A stretch of DNA of 64,000 nucleotides from an uncultured Bacteroides sp. (GTDB lineage Bacteria; Bacteroidota; Bacteroidia; Bacteroidales; Bacteroidaceae). The notes beneath the pieces were generated by a model that saw nothing but the letters and a program-made list of their open reading frames with translations, was not told where the DNA came from and did not search any database. Each line of letters starts with the position of its first letter. Within the stretch, counting starts at the first letter, position 1. The stretch spans positions 806,001 to 870,000 of the forward strand of contig NZ_OY787468.1 in the NCBI RefSeq assembly GCF_963678845.1, given 5' to 3'. Both the position numbers and the translations under genes were made by a program. Below, piece by piece: positions 10,111-18,709 of the stretch.

Positions 10111-11300
10111 TTAAAGACGATTTGTTGAACCTGCGTTTTTATAAGTCATTTTCCAAGAGTAATGTTCTATTTCATAGAAACCTCTAAAATCAATAGTAGC
10201 GATGCCTCTTATTTCAGGAAAATGATAAGCATATACTGGAATAGTTAATAAGCTAGGTACATTTATATAGCCTAAATAACTTATATTCTGAAGAGGACCA
10301 TAGCCATCGTGTGATGAACTTCCACTACTAACATGTTCTATTGCTTGTTCACCAACAAGTGAATTGTTTTCATAATAATAGATTGTTCCTTTTAGTGCAG
10401 TTTCACTACTATAATTTACCCATCCACACCATACATGTTTTCTAAATGAAACTTCTGTATGCCAAACCAATGAGCCATCTTTATATCTTCTTCCGAACTT
10501 AAAATTCAGCTTTTTACCTTTTCCGCCTTTTCTCCAACCAGATTCATATTGATCTCCAATATACTGTTTGTTGTCTTTTAACAACATGTAGTTTTTGTAA
10601 TCATCAGGATTTACATAAGAAACATTACTCCAATCGTTATTGCTTGATAGAACATTGGCTGTTATTACCTCATTTTTAATTTCTTTGCTGTAGTATGCAT
10701 CTCCTCTCTCTTGTAGTTCTTGGTATTGGTCAATTGTTTTTATATTTTCAATTTTATTGCCAATAACAACTAATCCTTTTGGATTGACTACAGATGCTAA
10801 AGTCTCGGAAGAAACTTCTTTAATGTTAGAAGATACTGGTAAATAGGCTCCTAAATCTTCTTTGTATTCAGGAAAATAAAGATATTTAGAGTATTTACCT
10901 TTGAACTTTTTATAAGAATCTTCTGAATCTAAGAGTGAATCACTAGCATATAGCATTGCTTCTTCATAGATACTATTTAATGATCTAAAACTTCCAATCT
11001 CACTTTCCCAGTTCTTTTTTTCTTGAGAAGACATATCTTCTAGTTCTGTAAGTGTTTTGCTATAAGCTTCTTCTTAGTTAAATCAGAAATATCTATGTTG
11101 AATGTTACCTCTATATATCTGTCATCTATTATTGCGAAAATGGGCAGATCTAAATTTTTTGTGGATTTTGGCTTTACATTATCCACCGCTTTTTGTCTCA
11201 AATTAATTTCTTTTTTGCTCTCATTTTCGTTATTAATGCTGTAGCAATTTACTGTAAATAAGGAATATGTTATTAGTAAAGTTAGAATACATCTTTTCAT
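10111..11300 (-). pseudogene. DUF4848-like secreted protein gene broken by a 1-base frameshift
   Basis: Two ORFs belong to one gene. The 86-residue upstream ORF (11300-11040) has a signal peptide (MKRCILTLLITYSLFTVNC) and continues to ...NIDISDLTK before shifting into KKLIAKHLQN and a stop. The 307-residue downstream ORF (11034-10111) starts at MSSQEKKNWESEIG. Its frame is open further upstream and encodes EEAYSKTLTELED just before that Met, which joins naturally to DISDLTK. The shift lies in the repeated AAG tract at about 11066-11078 and needs one missing base. The restored protein would be about 390 residues; the pattern MSSQEKKNWE..IGF-like SL resembles DUF4848 proteins, a family name given from memory. 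It could be a true mutation, a slippage site or a sequencing error. Confidence 0.75.
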
Positions 11301-11331
11301 ATTATATCTTTGCTTTTTGTAATGTTTTGAA

Positions 11332-11355
11332 ATACTTTTGTGATTGCAAAAGTAT
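11332..11355. promoter_or_regulatory. Perfect palindrome over the -7 box (operator candidate)
   Basis: ATACTTTTG (11332-11340), six bases, CAAAAGTAT (11347-11355) form a perfect 9-base inverted repeat. One arm contains the -7 box of the promoter at 11347-11378, so a dimeric regulator bound here would block or modulate that promoter. The TPR/HTH protein encoded just upstream is the obvious candidate, but this is an inference. Confidence 0.5.
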
Positions 11356-11378
11356 CTGAACTAATTAAAGATGACAAA
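11347..11378 (-). promoter_or_regulatory. Promoter of the DUF4848-like gene
   Basis: On the minus strand TTTG (11375-11378), a 20-base spacer and TACTTTTG (11347-11354) match the Bacteroides promoter pattern, about 46 bases before the ATG of the broken gene. Confidence 0.65.
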
Positions 11379-11473
11379 AAAAGTGGGTGACAAAATCGTT
11401 GATTTTTGTTAAGTGCAAGTGTTTGATCTATAGTTTTATATGTCTATTACAGGTCAGTTAAAGGGGCGACAAA

Positions 11474-13120
11474 TTAGAAATTCAGAACAATTTCATCTAA
11501 TGTTCTTCCGTCATCTAGCATCATTTTATCTTTTCTGATACGAAGTTTTCTTCTTTTAATTGAAACTTTTTCAATGTTTAAAATATCTGCCATTTCCGAT
11601 TGAGATAACTGTGTTTTAATTAGGCAACAGAGTCGGATATCCATTTCATTCATTTTAGGAAATGTCTCTTTGAGGCGTTTTGTGAAATTGTTGAATACAG
11701 CATCTGTATTTTCTATAATTTTGTTCCAGTCTTGTTCTGTTAATTTGATGTGAGTGGATTGTTCCTCTTCATTATCTTTAGAAGAACTTATAAGTCCCGG
11801 GACACTAATGGAGTTTAATTGATTGTAAAATTCCATTTTTAGTTCGGCTTCTTTCTGTATTAGCTTTTTCTCCTTTTTAAGCTCTTCTATTTTTATTTCT
11901 TGAAGTTGCTCCTTATTCCTTCTTATTTGTTCTTTCTGTTTCTGTATTCTTTTATAATTGATAAAGTATATATATACTCCCAGAAGGATAAGAATACTTG
12001 TAAATAGACTTAGTTTGTAAAAAGATTCGTTTTTTTCTATCTCGTTTTGTTTTAAAAGCAGGTTTTCTTCTTTTAACTTATCATGTTTATATATTGCTTG
12101 TGTTTCAGTGATTTCTGAATTTTGGGTTTGTGCATCAATAGTATCTCTATATAGACTAAATTTCTTGCTACAATCAAGAGCTTTACCTATATTCTTTTGC
12201 GCTTCATATGCGTCTGCTAAAAGTGTATATGCTGATGCTACGGTAAAAATATCACCGCTCTTTGTACTTTTCTTTAAGTAATAGACTGCAGAATCATACT
12301 TTCCTATGTTATAATAGATCTCTCCTGCTGTAGAGTAATAAGGTCCCAAGTCTTCTTCATCTTGTTTATATGTCATAACTTTATTATAATATTGCAACGC
12401 AATTTTATATTTAGACATCTTACTGTATATTCTACATATTCTAAAGTATATATCGGTTATGAGATTTTTATTATTCTTTGGAATAATTTTTAAAGCGTTT
12501 AATTGGTAGATTAAAGCACTATCATTTTTTTCTAAGCAGAAATATCCAAATCCGATTCTATTTAAAGACAGACATTCATATGTTTTATTATTCAAGGCTA
12601 ATGCATATTTATATGTTTCTTTGTGAGTTTCGGTACCATCTTTGAAAAGATCTTGTAGAATATATAAGTTGCCTAAATAGTAATTAATAAGATACTGATA
12701 TTTATAGTCCTTACTACCTTCTGCAAAATCCTTAGCCTTGAGGTAATAGCTTATTGCCTGATTTGCATTTTTCATTTCTTCATTAACTCTTCCTGCGTAA
12801 AAGAAAGCTTTATAGGCATGTACAGAATCTTTGCTTTGTCCAAAGTAACGGACTGCGTAATCGGATAAAGAATCTTTGGTAAGATCTAAATCATTTTTAT
12901 CTGTTGCCTGGGTAACTAGCAGTGCATAGAGGGCATAGTCTTTTTCGGACAAACTTCTGGGGATTTTTATTCCACGAAGAATCTTTAGAGCACTATCAGG
13001 ATGCTCTTCCATAATGCTTTCAGCCTTTTTTAGATTTGGGTTAAAATGGTTGCATCCACTTACAGTGAAAATGACACATATAATAAGGAATAAATAGCTC
13101 TTGTTTAGTCTCTTTCGCAT
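11474..13120 (-). CDS. Membrane-anchored TPR protein with C-terminal helix-turn-helix (regulator)
   Basis: A 548-residue Bacteroidota-type regulator. It begins with a lipoprotein-like signal (lipobox VSGC, Cys23), followed by several TPR motifs (about 30-340, for example AISYYLKAKDFAEG and YNIGKYDSAVYYLKKS). A single transmembrane helix (FYKLSLFTSILILLGVYIYF, about 368-388) comes next, then a Lys/Glu-rich coiled coil, and a C-terminal LuxR-like HTH (MNEMDIRLCCLIKTQLSQSE, ADILNIEKVSIKRRKLRIRK). The topology suggests an extracytoplasmic TPR sensor joined to a cytoplasmic DNA-binding domain. The secreted DUF4848-like and barrel genes lie directly downstream on the same strand and are its likely targets, which I infer from position only. 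Confidence 0.8.
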   Translation of the reverse strand: MRKRLNKSYLFLIICVIFTVSGCNHFNPNLKKAESIMEEHPDSALKILRGIKIPRSLSEKDYALYALLVTQATDKNDLDLTKDSLSDYAVRYFGQSKDSVHAYKAFFYAGRVNEEMKNANQAISYYLKAKDFAEGSKDYKYQYLINYYLGNLYILQDLFKDGTETHKETYKYALALNNKTYECLSLNRIGFGYFCLEKNDSALIYQLNALKIIPKNNKNLITDIYFRICRIYSKMSKYKIALQYYNKVMTYKQDEEDLGPYYSTAGEIYYNIGKYDSAVYYLKKSTKSGDIFTVASAYTLLADAYEAQKNIGKALDCSKKFSLYRDTIDAQTQNSEITETQAIYKHDKLKEENLLLKQNEIEKNESFYKLSLFTSILILLGVYIYFINYKRIQKQKEQIRRNKEQLQEIKIEELKKEKKLIQKEAELKMEFYNQLNSISVPGLISSSKDNEEEQSTHIKLTEQDWNKIIENTDAVFNNFTKRLKETFPKMNEMDIRLCCLIKTQLSQSEMADILNIEKVSIKRRKLRIRKDKMMLDDGRTLDEIVLNF

Positions 13121-13276
13121 TCTTGGTTTTCTTTAGAATACGAAAGTAGTAATTATTTTTACTTAAGGCGGTAAATTGATACACCTGTAAATGTAATAAA
13201 ACAATAATTAAAGTATTTTCATTTATTACTTTGAGAACTAACGGAGTTATATACTTTAAATACGTTCTGAAATGAC

Positions 13277-14209
13277 CTAATACGCCGAGCGATATTTCCC
13301 TTCCTCTTTATCTTCCAGAATATTCAAATAAGAAGTGTAGCGTGATTCACTGATAAGATGTTGCTCTACGGCTTCGCGAACTGCACAGCCCGGTTCGTGA
13401 CGGTGGGTGCAGTTGTTATATTTGCATTTGTCAGACGTCTCAAAGATCTCTTTAAAGTAATGGCCCACTTCTTCGTCTTTCATGTCGAATGTTCCGAAAC
13501 CTTTTATCCCCGGAGTATCGATGATGTATCCATCTCCAGTAACGGAAAACATTTCTGAGAAGGTGGTGGTATGCATCCCTTTGTTGTGATAGGTTGATAT
13601 TTCTGCGGTTTTTATATCTATATCGGGTAGGAGGGAGTTGATCAGGGTAGACTTTCCTACACCGGAATGTCCCGAGAAAAGGGTGATGTTTCCTTCAAGA
13701 GCTTGCTTTATATCCTCTAGTCCGTCTCCGTTCCTGGCGGAAATCTTGAAACAAGGGTAGCCTATTTGTGTATATAGTGTGATAAGTGCCTCGAGGTAAC
13801 GCAGCTCGTCTTCGCTATATGCGTCTATTTTGTTGAATACTAGCTTTACAGGTACACGGTAAGCCTCGGCAGATGCCAGGAAACGATCTATAAAGATGGT
13901 GGATGTCTCGGGATAGTTTACCGTTACTACCAGTAAGCACTGGTCGAGATTGGCTGCAAGTATATGCGATTGTTTGGAAAGATTGGACGAGCGGCGGACT
14001 ATGTAGTTCCTTCTGTCCTCAATTTCATTGATAAAAGCAGTGCCTTCCTGATTCATTATAATATGCACATTGTCGCCCACAGCAATCGGGTTGGTGCTTC
14101 TTATTCCTTTAAGGCGGAAATTGCCTTTTATTTTGCACTCTACCAAATTGCCGTTTTCGGTTTTTACCTGATACCAGCTTCCTGTGTTCTTTATAACTAA
14201 TCCTCGCAC
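13277..14209 (-). CDS. rsgA: Ribosome small-subunit biogenesis GTPase RsgA
   Basis: A 310-residue circularly permuted GTPase that matures the 30S subunit. An OB-fold (about 1-80) is followed by the permuted G motifs in the order G4 NKID (126-129), G1 GHSGVGKST (180-188) and G3 DTPG (231-234). A C-terminal zinc knuckle follows: Cys262, Cys267, His269 and Cys275 in [14 protein letters not shown]. All key residues and the length fit the family. It is followed 78 bases later by frr's 5' side neighbour on the same strand order (frr lies upstream in transcription), so frr and rsgA may share a transcript. Confidence 0.96.
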   Translation of the reverse strand: MRGLVIKNTGSWYQVKTENGNLVECKIKGNFRLKGIRSTNPIAVGDNVHIIMNQEGTAFINEIEDRRNYIVRRSSNLSKQSHILAANLDQCLLVVTVNYPETSTIFIDRFLASAEAYRVPVKLVFNKIDAYSEDELRYLEALITLYTQIGYPCFKISARNGDGLEDIKQALEGNITLFSGHSGVGKSTLINSLLPDIDIKTAEISTYHNKGMHTTTFSEMFSVTGDGYIIDTPGIKGFGTFDMKDEEVGHYFKEIFETSDKCKYNNCTHRHEPGCAVREAVEQHLISESRYTSYLNILEDKEEGKYRSAY

Positions 14210-14287
14210 TTCTTGTATTTTAGTTTTTCGGTGTTGAAAACGTCAGGGAACTAAACTTTGTAAAGTCAGTTCCCCGATTCGTTTTTC

Positions 14288-14848
14288 TTATACCGTCATA
14301 ATTTCTTTTTCTTTTGCAGCAAGCATCTCGTCTACTTTCTTGATAAACTTATCATGAACTTTCTGCAGGCGTACTTCAGCATCTTTCTCTTCGTCCTCAG
14401 CCAAACCTTCTTTTTGTAATTTCTTCAGGTGGTCAATTCCTTCACGACGGGCGTTACGGACACTAATCTTAGCTGTTTCAGCATCTTTGCTACATTGTTT
14501 AGCCAAAAGTTTACGTCTTTCTTCTGTAAGTGGTGGAATACCAAGACGGATAACTTCTCCATTGTTTTCGGGCATAATGCCTACTTCTGAATCAATAATA
14601 GCTTTTTCAATGACTTTAAACATTCCTTTATCCCAAGGTTTGATTACGATACTTTTCGCATCCGGTGTAGTGACTGCAGCCACATTGCTTAGAGGAACCA
14701 TACTTCCGTAAGAATCCACGCGGATACCGTCAAGAATTCGTGTGTTTGCCTTTCCGGCACGAATGTGAGCCAGTGATTCATCAAGATACATAATGGCCAT
14801 GTCCATTTTATCTCGAGAGTCATTAATACAACTGTTTACGTCCATCAT
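14288..14848 (-). CDS. frr: Ribosome recycling factor
   Basis: A 186-residue ribosome recycling factor, which with EF-G splits the post-termination ribosome. Recognisable segments are MDMAIMYLDESLAHIRAGKANTRILDGI near the start (three-helix-bundle helix 1 with RAGKA), PWDKGMFKVIEKAI, and the RRKLLAKQCSKDAETAKISVRNARR helix. Length and motifs are standard. It lies 78 bases upstream of rsgA on the same strand, so the two translation-related genes may form one unit. Confidence 0.96.
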   Translation of the reverse strand: MMDVNSCINDSRDKMDMAIMYLDESLAHIRAGKANTRILDGIRVDSYGSMVPLSNVAAVTTPDAKSIVIKPWDKGMFKVIEKAIIDSEVGIMPENNGEVIRLGIPPLTEERRKLLAKQCSKDAETAKISVRNARREGIDHLKKLQKEGLAEDEEKDAEVRLQKVHDKFIKKVDEMLAAKEKEIMTV

Positions 14849-15020
14849 CTTATTTGGTTTTATAGTTTATTTGTTACTTTTTCAGTTTCGAATGAGCAAA
14901 AATAGCAGATTTTTTGAAAACCTGCAACAGTTTTCCGCTTTATCCTTATATCTAAGCTCTGATAAAAGGATAATTAGACTGTTTTTTGGTGAAATATTCT
15001 GTTATAAGTGTACGGTAAAT

Positions 15021-15068
15021 ATAAAAATAGTGTAGGCTTTATTATATTTTAGTCTACACTATTTTTAT
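15021..15068 (-). terminator. Terminator of the lipoprotein gene at 15112
   Basis: A perfect 15-base stem, ATAAAAATAGTGTAG (15021-15035) with CTACACTATTTTTAT (15054-15068), ends 44 bases beyond the stop of the minus-strand lipoprotein gene. The AT-rich outer stem supplies the U tract in either direction. Confidence 0.8.
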
Positions 15069-15111
15069 AAAAGGAGTAGGTTTTTTAATGAGCTAAACCC
15101 CGGAGATTACC

Positions 15112-16296
15112 TTAGTCTTCGTTTTGTTTTTTTAAGATGCTTAGTTGTAAATTAGACTGCCTTGCGTATCCTATTCTAAAGTTAATAGGTTTAGGCTCCA
15201 TTGTCTGATAAGCATCGCGTAAATCTGTCTGCGGATATTTGGCGAACATGCTGATAGGTTCATTAAATGCCCCGTAAAGCTGAATATCCCATTTTGATTT
15301 ATCGTAAAAACGCCAGGGTATGCCCGAGTCGTCTTGCATGATGGCCGACACGTGTTCAAGGATGGCATCGCGTATTATTGAGAAATAACTCATGTGCATC
15401 AGGTAGGAAGCCGACTTGATGAAGCAGGCTGTTGTTTCCTTGTTCAGTTTATCAATGTATGCCATCAACGGCTTGTTGCCCGACAGACCGCCGTTGCTCA
15501 GGTCGGTAGAAAGGAAGTACAGCGTTTGCAAATGGTTTGTTCCTTCTTTGAAAAACTTGATTTCCACAAGTTTACCTTTTTTGTTGGCAGGAAGGCTTTC
15601 ATCCTTTTCTTCTACAATCTCGCCTGCTTGGTTAATCATTTTATGCTTAATGCTGACAAGTTTCCTTTCAGAGCGTGCCATTAGCATTGAGATGATTGGA
15701 ACAACTCCGTCAATGGTATCGTTGGAGAGTTCGGCTTTCATGTCTATCGTACGGAAAAAACTAAGATTCAGGATGTCTGAAACAGCATTCTGGTACAAAC
15801 GGTAGGTTGCAGCCGAGGGGTGTTTTACTTTTGCAGCGTTACCGGCACGTTCCAGCCCGATGAGGAAATAAGTGTCCATATTGGGGAAGAAGGTATTCGG
15901 AAACAAATAATCGGGACCTCCAAAGGGATAAAAAATAGTTTTGCACTGATCGTTCACTGCACCTAGTTCATCTTGAGAGAAGGCCATTATTTTGGGGGCA
16001 GATTGCAGGAAAGAGTTCCATATCTGATCCATGTTTTTGCTGTGTTTCTTCCACTCGGGAGTCTGTGTAAGCGCATAAAGTTTGCTTTTTTTGTCTTCAA
16101 TAGGCATACCTGCCACAAAGCATGCGGTTTCATTCAACTCTTTATCCCCTTTAAGCTTGGGGGCATTTGTGTTTTGAGCCGAATCATTCCTGGAAAGTTC
16201 AGTTACAACGATATTTGCACTCTTTTTTTTCTGTTCGCAAGAGGAGAATGTTAAGATCATTCCTCCAACAAGAAGCATTACATACTTAATGTTCAT
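15112..16296 (-). CDS. Uncharacterised lipoprotein
   Basis: A 394-residue protein I do not recognise. It has a lipoprotein signal (MNIKYVMLLVGGMILTFSSC, lipidated Cys20), a low-complexity polar linker, and a mixed alpha/beta body. Notable segments are YPFGGPDYLFPNTFFPNMDTYFLIGLERAG and LSFFRTIDMKAELSNDTIDGVVP, rich in aromatics. The Cys is followed by EQKKK rather than an acidic surface-export signal. The upstream permease gene overlaps its start by 11 bases (stop of the permease at 16286), so the two are translationally coupled, and this lipoprotein may assist or sense the transported substrate. Function is unknown. Confidence 0.75.
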   Translation of the reverse strand: MNIKYVMLLVGGMILTFSSCEQKKKSANIVVTELSRNDSAQNTNAPKLKGDKELNETACFVAGMPIEDKKSKLYALTQTPEWKKHSKNMDQIWNSFLQSAPKIMAFSQDELGAVNDQCKTIFYPFGGPDYLFPNTFFPNMDTYFLIGLERAGNAAKVKHPSAATYRLYQNAVSDILNLSFFRTIDMKAELSNDTIDGVVPIISMLMARSERKLVSIKHKMINQAGEIVEEKDESLPANKKGKLVEIKFFKEGTNHLQTLYFLSTDLSNGGLSGNKPLMAYIDKLNKETTACFIKSASYLMHMSYFSIIRDAILEHVSAIMQDDSGIPWRFYDKSKWDIQLYGAFNEPISMFAKYPQTDLRDAYQTMEPKPINFRIGYARQSNLQLSILKKQNED

Positions 16297-17674
16297 TTCT
16301 GTTATAGCTTAGTTTATAGTTTGTTCTTCTGTTTACTACCCATTTGTTTGCCTGATATAGGAGTGCACCAGTAGCGAGAGTGGCGGCACTCATCAGGCTC
16401 ATCCACATAACGTGCTGTTTGCCTTCTACAAAAGTCTGGATAAAATCTTCACGGACAAGGTACACAATGGACCACACAATCAGTATGATGAATATAACCG
16501 GAGTGAATGGATATCCCCATGTTTTGTAAGGTCTGTGAGCATTCGGGAAGCGATGTCTGTGTACAAAGACACCGATAACCGTCATCAGAGCAAAAAACGA
16601 CAAGGTAATTCCGGTGTATTTGGTTACTAATTCAAATGAGTTGGTGATAATCAGCAATACGCTGATAACATACTGCATCCAAATGGCAACGTACGGTGTG
16701 CCACGTTCCGATCTTCTGGCCAGAGGGCGGAGAATATAAGTGTCTTCTCCCATAACCTGAGAAACCCTGGGGCCAAGAAACACCATGGAACTAATGCTTG
16801 ATATCAGTAACAGGGCAATGAGCAGACCCATCATGTTGCCCAGTGTGTGACCAAATATGTGTTGTGCGGCGATTAATCCCACTTCCAGCTGCCCGGTCAT
16901 TTCCGTTGCCGGTGTAGAAAGCAGGAATACGGCATTAAGAAACAGATAAAGCACTGTGACCACCAGCGTACTGATAAAGAGTGACCGTGGAATGGTGCGT
17001 TGTGGATTTTTAATTTCATTCGCCATATAGGCAGATGCATTCCAGCCCGAGTAGGCATAATATACCCAAACCAGTGAGACGGCAAAGCCTGTTGAAAAAA
17101 TGTCGTCCCATGAAAAACCGGAGAATGACGAAGAGAAGCTTTGATACTTTACCGGCATAGCCAGTCCGCAGGCAATAAATCCCACAATAACCAATATCTT
17201 GAAGAAAGTAAAGAATCGCTGTATGGTGCCTCCCATCTTTACATCATAGGCATGAATGATGGTTATTAAGGATAAAACCGAGAGCCCTGTAATCAGGGGG
17301 TTGAGCACAGGAAACACCTTTGTAAGATATCCGCTTAAAGCCATACAAGCCAAAGCCACCGGAGCTGCAAATCCTACAATTAAGGAAGCCCATCCGGCCA
17401 TAAAGCCAAGCATAGGATGATAAATAACCCGTAGATAATGATATTCACCGCCGGAACGTGGCATTGCTGCGCCAAGCTCTCCGTAAACAAGTGCACCACA
17501 CAGGGCGATAATTCCACCAATCAACCAAAGTAGGAGAATAGAGGTCATGTTTGTAGTCCCAAGTAGCTGAAATCCAAGGGAAGTAAAGACTCCTGTACCA
17601 ATCATATTCGCTATGACAAAGGCTGAGGCTGTAGTTAATCCGAACTTGTACGTGCCGTATTTGTTGTTATTCAT
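16286..17674 (-). CDS. APC-family amino-acid permease
   Basis: A 462-residue inner-membrane permease with about twelve transmembrane helices. The first helix has the APC signature ANMIGTGVFTSLGF, with the unwound GTG substrate-binding segment, and the sequence contains PRSGGEYHYLR after helix 2, as in amino-acid transporters of this family. The frame is open to a TTG at 17707, but that codon lies inside the predicted -7 box (17697-17704), so translation should start at ATG 17674 (MNNNKYGTYK). The substrate is not readable. It overlaps the next gene, a lipoprotein, by 11 bases. Confidence 0.88.
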   Translation of the reverse strand: MNNNKYGTYKFGLTTASAFVIANMIGTGVFTSLGFQLLGTTNMTSILLLWLIGGIIALCGALVYGELGAAMPRSGGEYHYLRVIYHPMLGFMAGWASLIVGFAAPVALACMALSGYLTKVFPVLNPLITGLSVLSLITIIHAYDVKMGGTIQRFFTFFKILVIVGFIACGLAMPVKYQSFSSSFSGFSWDDIFSTGFAVSLVWVYYAYSGWNASAYMANEIKNPQRTIPRSLFISTLVVTVLYLFLNAVFLLSTPATEMTGQLEVGLIAAQHIFGHTLGNMMGLLIALLLISSISSMVFLGPRVSQVMGEDTYILRPLARRSERGTPYVAIWMQYVISVLLIITNSFELVTKYTGITLSFFALMTVIGVFVHRHRFPNAHRPYKTWGYPFTPVIFIILIVWSIVYLVREDFIQTFVEGKQHVMWMSLMSAATLATGALLYQANKWVVNRRTNYKLSYNRNEH

Positions 17675-17696
17675 GCATTTCACTATGTTGTGTGTG

Positions 17697-17704
17697 CAAA
17701 AATA
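17697..17704 (-). promoter_or_regulatory. -7 box of the permease operon
   Basis: TATTTTTG on the minus strand matches the Bacteroides -7 box and lies 22 bases upstream of the preferred ATG. No TTG is seen at the -33 distance. Confidence 0.5.
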
Positions 17705-17836
17705 CAATTAAATCTGTAACTTTGCGGAAATAATAAAAAAATGTGCGTAATTATTCTTAATTAGCATATTGCTTCTGTAGTTGTCTATAGGCTAGATTGT
17801 TACAGATTGTGAAGAATCAATTAAATTTATAAAAAG

Positions 17837-18655
17837 ATGATGGATCTGTTTCAATATACATTTTTCCAGAACGCTCTTTTGGGTGGTTTATTTGCAAGTA
17901 TTGCTTGCGGAATAATTGGAACTTACATTGTGACCCGCCGATTGGTCTTTATCAGCGGAGGCCTTACTCATGCATCGTTTGGTGGGATTGGCCTGGGATT
18001 GTATTTAGGTATATCGCCTATTCTCTCAGCTACAATTTTTTCTGTTCTGTCGGCCTTTGGCGTGAACTGGCTCAGTAAGCGGAAGGATATGAGGGAAGAC
18101 TCGGCCATTGCTGTGTTCTGGACCATGGGCATGGCACTTGGTATTATTTTTACTTTCCTTTCGCCCGGTTTTGCACCGGACCTTTCGGCTTTCCTGTTTG
18201 GTAATATCCTTACAGTTAAAGGAACAGACATTTTGATGTTAGCATCTATATCCATGGCAATGGCCCTTTTCTTTCTCTTTTTTATTCACCCCATTATCTA
18301 TGTGGCTTTCGATAGGGAATTTGCCCGTTCGCAGGGACTTCCGGTAACATTCATTGAGTATACGCTGATGATGTTTATCGCCTTGACAATTGTTGCCTGT
18401 TTGCGAATGGTGGGAATTGTGCTTGTGCTCTCTCTGCTCACTATACCACAGATGACGGCCAACTTATTTACTTTTAAATTTAAACGGATTATCTGGCTTT
18501 CTATCCTCATCGGATATCTAGGATGTTTGGGCGGACTGTTCATCTCTTATTTTCTGAATGTTCCTTCCGGGGCATCGATCATTTTTTTCTCTATCATTAT
18601 TTATGCTGTATGTAAGTTTGGCTGTAGCATTTTTATACGTTTGAAGAGGCAATAA
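17837..18655 (+). CDS. Metal ABC transporter permease (ZnuB/MntB type, ABC-3 family)
   Basis: A 272-residue permease with about eight transmembrane helices. It shows the ABC-3 hallmarks: GTYIVTRRLVFISGGLTHASFGGIGLG near the N-terminus, an internal DREFARSQGLPV loop that would contact the ATPase, and VLVLSLLTIPQMTANLFT near the C-terminus. Family members import zinc, manganese or iron with an ATPase and a binding protein. Neither partner is adjacent here, so they must be encoded elsewhere. It is followed 54 bases later by the PorW-like gene on the same strand. Confidence 0.9.
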   Translation: MMDLFQYTFFQNALLGGLFASIACGIIGTYIVTRRLVFISGGLTHASFGGIGLGLYLGISPILSATIFSVLSAFGVNWLSKRKDMREDSAIAVFWTMGMALGIIFTFLSPGFAPDLSAFLFGNILTVKGTDILMLASISMAMALFFLFFIHPIIYVAFDREFARSQGLPVTFIEYTLMMFIALTIVACLRMVGIVLVLSLLTIPQMTANLFTFKFKRIIWLSILIGYLGCLGGLFISYFLNVPSGASIIFFSIIIYAVCKFGCSIFIRLKRQ

Positions 18656-18709
18656 AAAGGCGTAAGTTCTGTTTTATCTGTGAGTGAAACGATTTAATTT
18701 ACTGGTAGA

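Noticed and set aside
17675..17707. Upstream TTG start of the amino-acid permease
   Set aside because: It falls inside the predicted -7 promoter box, so it would not be transcribed; ATG 17674 is used.
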